Position numbers and translations under genes: made by a program. A DNA stretch of 14,627 nt from an uncultured Collinsella sp. (GTDB lineage Bacteria > Actinomycetota > Coriobacteriia > Coriobacteriales > Coriobacteriaceae), in NCBI GenBank assembly GCA_902489515.1, contig CABUAL010000015.1:1-14627 (forward strand), in the 5' to 3' direction. Position 1 is the stretch's first letter, and every line of letters starts with the position of its first letter. Below are positions 12,764 to 14,627 of this stretch, one piece after another. A model generated the notes under the pieces. It worked only from the letters and a program-made list of their open reading frames with translations. It did not search any database and was not told the DNA's origin.

Positions 12764-14627
12764 TTAGTCCAGGTGCCAGATCTCGTCGTTGTACTGGGAG
12801 ATCGTGCGGTCGGACGAGAAGGTGCCGGCGTTGGCGATGTTGATCAGCGCCTTGTGCATCCAGGCGTCCTGGTCCTCGTAGTCGGCCAACACGCGCTCCT
12901 TGGTCTGGATGTACTCCTCAATGTCGAGCAGGGCCATAAACCAGTCCTTGCCCCTAATGTCATCGTGCAGACGCTGCAGGCGCTCTGCGTTGCCGGTCGC
13001 CATAAAGGCGGGGTTGGTGATAAAGTCCACCAGCAGTTTGATACCGGGCTTGCGGTAGAGTGCGCTGGCGTTATAGCTGCCGTCGGCGTAGAGCTGCTCG
13101 ACCTGCTTGGAGGAAGCGCCAAAGGTGTAGATGTTCTCGTCACCCACGAGCTCGGCGATCTCGACATTGGCACCGTCGAGCGTGCACAGGGTCAAAGCGC
13201 CGTTGAGCATGAACTTCATGTTAGAGGTTCCGCTCGCCTCCTTGGAGGCCAGGCTGATCTGCTCGGAGATATCGGCGGCGGGAATCACACGCTCGGCAGC
13301 AGTGACGTTGTAGTTCTCGATCATGACAACTTGCAGGTAGGGGGCCACATCGGGGTCGTTGGCGATCCACTGCGACAGTGTCAGGATCAAATGGATGATG
13401 TCCTGGGCGATGGTGTAGGCAGGTGCCGCCTTGCCGCCGAAGATGATGGTGATGGGGTGCTCGGGCTTATTGCCGTTCTTGATGTCGAGATACTTCCAGA
13501 TGATGTAGAGCGCGAGCATCTGCTGGCGCTTGTACTCGTGGATACGCTTGACCTGAACATCGATGATGGCGTTGGAGGGAATGGTCACACCCTGCTCGAG
13601 CGCCATGAACTGGCGCATGATGGTCTTGGCCTCGGCCTTGGTGGCGGCCAGGCGCTCAAGAACATCCTTGTCGTTAGCGAATTCGGCGAGCTTGCTCAGG
13701 TCGCCGGTGCTGCGCCAATCGGTGCCGATCACATCGTCGAGCAGGTTGGCGAGCGCGGGGTTGGCGCCATGGATCCAACGACGGAAGGTGATGCCGTTGG
13801 TTTTGTTGGAGAACTTCTCGGGATAGATCTCGTAGAACGGGTGAAGCTCGGTGTCCTCCAGGATCTTGGTGTGGAGTGCGGCGACGCCGTTGATGGAGAA
13901 GCCAAAGTGGATGTCCATGTGGGCCATGTGGACGGTGTCGTGCTCGTCGATGATGGCGACGCGCGGGTCGTCGTGCTCGGCCTTGGCAACCTCGTCGAGC
14001 TTGACGATGATGTCGGCGATGGCGGGCGAGACCTTCTGCAGGCTGGTGAGCGGCCACTTCTCGAGCGCCTCGGCAAGAATCGTGTGGTTAGTGTAGGCGA
14101 CCATGGAGCGCACGATGGTCACGGCCTCGTCAAACTCGATGCCATGCTCGGTGGTGAGCAAGCGAATGAGCTCGGGGATGACCATGGTGGGGTGCGTGTC
14201 ATTGATTTGGACTACGGCGTAGTCGGCCAGATCGTGCAGGTTGCTGCCGCGCTCGATGGCCTCGTCGATCAGGAGCTGGGCGGCGTTGCTTACCATGAAG
14301 TATTCCTGGTAGATGCGAAGCAGGCGGCCCTGCTCGTCGGAATCATCCGGATAGAGGAACAAGGTGAGGTTCTTGGCGATCTCGGTCTTGTCGAAGTCGA
14401 TGGAGCTGCCGGGGACCAGGCCGTCGTCGACACTTGCCAGGTCGAACAGGCGCAGGCGGTTCTTGGTGGGCTGGCCATAACCGGGTACATCGATGTTGAC
14501 GAGCTTGGAAGTAACGGCAAAATCACCGAACTCGACGGTGTAGGAGCGGTCGTCGTCGACTAGGATGTCCTGCTCACCGAGCCACTCGTCGGGGACGGCC
14601 TTCTGCTGGTTGTCGACAAAGCGCTGG
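12764..14627 (-). CDS. glgP: Glycogen/maltodextrin phosphorylase, C-terminal part
   Basis: The frame stays open to the window edge and gives the last 620 residues of an alpha-glucan phosphorylase, which splits alpha-1,4-glucan with phosphate to glucose-1-phosphate. Family landmarks are LFLYPDDSDEQGRLLRIYQEYF, QINDTHPTM, TNHTILAEALEKW, a KTNGITFRRW segment, VQVKRIHEYKRQ, and EASGTSNMKFMLNGALT, whose lysine carries pyridoxal phosphate. The last of these normally reads EASGTGNMKF; the serine here is a small variation. Full-length family members run to roughly 750-850 residues, so one or two hundred N-terminal residues lie outside. An internal TTG at 14362 could be mistaken for a start, but the upstream codons continue the family pattern. 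It is convergent with the ABC importer and probably serves the same alpha-glucan metabolism. The symbol could equally be malP. Confidence 0.93.
   Translation of the reverse strand, partial: QRFVDNQQKAVPDEWLGEQDILVDDDRSYTVEFGDFAVTSKLVNIDVPGYGQPTKNRLRLFDLASVDDGLVPGSSIDFDKTEIAKNLTLFLYPDDSDEQGRLLRIYQEYFMVSNAAQLLIDEAIERGSNLHDLADYAVVQINDTHPTMVIPELIRLLTTEHGIEFDEAVTIVRSMVAYTNHTILAEALEKWPLTSLQKVSPAIADIIVKLDEVAKAEHDDPRVAIIDEHDTVHMAHMDIHFGFSINGVAALHTKILEDTELHPFYEIYPEKFSNKTNGITFRRWIHGANPALANLLDDVIGTDWRSTGDLSKLAEFANDKDVLERLAATKAEAKTIMRQFMALEQGVTIPSNAIIDVQVKRIHEYKRQQMLALYIIWKYLDIKNGNKPEHPITIIFGGKAAPAYTIAQDIIHLILTLSQWIANDPDVAPYLQVVMIENYNVTAAERVIPAADISEQISLASKEASGTSNMKFMLNGALTLCTLDGANVEIAELVGDENIYTFGASSKQVEQLYADGSYNASALYRKPGIKLLVDFITNPAFMATGNAERLQRLHDDIRGKDWFMALLDIEEYIQTKERVLADYEDQDAWMHKALINIANAGTFSSDRTISQYNDEIWHLD

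Noticed and set aside
14360..14362. TTG as start of the phosphorylase gene
   Set aside because: The frame is open for 88 more codons to the window edge, and those codons continue phosphorylase-like sequence (VPGYGQPTKNRLRLF).
12746..14563. 605-residue open frame on the plus strand opposite the phosphorylase gene
   Set aside because: It is antisense to a clear phosphorylase, is low-complexity (Val/Gly/Asp/Leu-rich) as expected from the reverse of G/C-ending codons, and shows no domain.

Overview
The window looks like a chromosomal segment of a moderately high-G+C Actinomycetota gut bacterium, most likely a Coriobacteriia member such as Collinsella. This rests on inference: G/C-ending codons, GAAAGG-type ribosome binding sites, a CwlM-like protein, and a dense alpha-glucan/sugar uptake set. 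No ribosomal marker is present, so the assignment is tentative.

Layout. (1) Positions 1-1637 hold an accessory-looking block: a terminator for an upstream gene, a run of small palindromic repeats, and an AAA_14/DUF4143-type ATPase whose codon use is more A/T-rich than its neighbours. (2) Positions 1638-2014 contain a tRNA-Gln(UUG) on the minus strand, a shared terminator, and a G+C-rich stretch carrying broken pieces of tRNA 3' ends. One piece is an exact 16-bp copy of the tRNA-Gln 3' end. (3) Positions 2053-6686, all minus strand, encode a CwlM-like double peptidoglycan-binding-domain protein, a polyprenyl diphosphate synthase, and an unusual 816-residue fusion of a PTS EIIC-EIIB sugar permease with a Cof-type HAD phosphatase. 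(4) Position 6916 starts a TreR-like GntR/UTRA repressor, divergent from the PTS fusion, followed by a strong terminator. (5) Positions 7942-12307, plus strand, form a complete carbohydrate ABC importer: Tat-type lipoprotein binding protein, two permeases, and an MsmX/UgpC/MalK-class ATPase. Intergenic hairpins sit just before two of its ribosome binding sites. (6) Positions 12376-12735 lie between convergent genes and hold one terminator per strand, with a striking array of three 80-bp units between them. Each unit carries the same 16-bp inverted arms. (7) Position 12764 to the window end is the C-terminal 620 residues of a glycogen/maltodextrin phosphorylase on the minus strand.

How the genes may work together. 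Four near-identical 12-bp pseudo-palindromes close to TTGTTTAAACAA occur in the window. Two are in the divergent promoter region of the repressor and the PTS-phosphatase fusion, and two are upstream of the ABC importer. This suggests that the TreR-like repressor controls both uptake routes. One route would import a sugar as a phosphate and possibly dephosphorylate it with the fused HAD domain; the other would import free oligosaccharide. The nearby phosphorylase would degrade alpha-1,4-glucans. The substrates cannot be determined from sequence alone.

The least explained elements are the 80-bp palindrome array (12447-12663), the palindromes before the ATPase gene (141-236), and the tRNA-fragment region (1749-1896).
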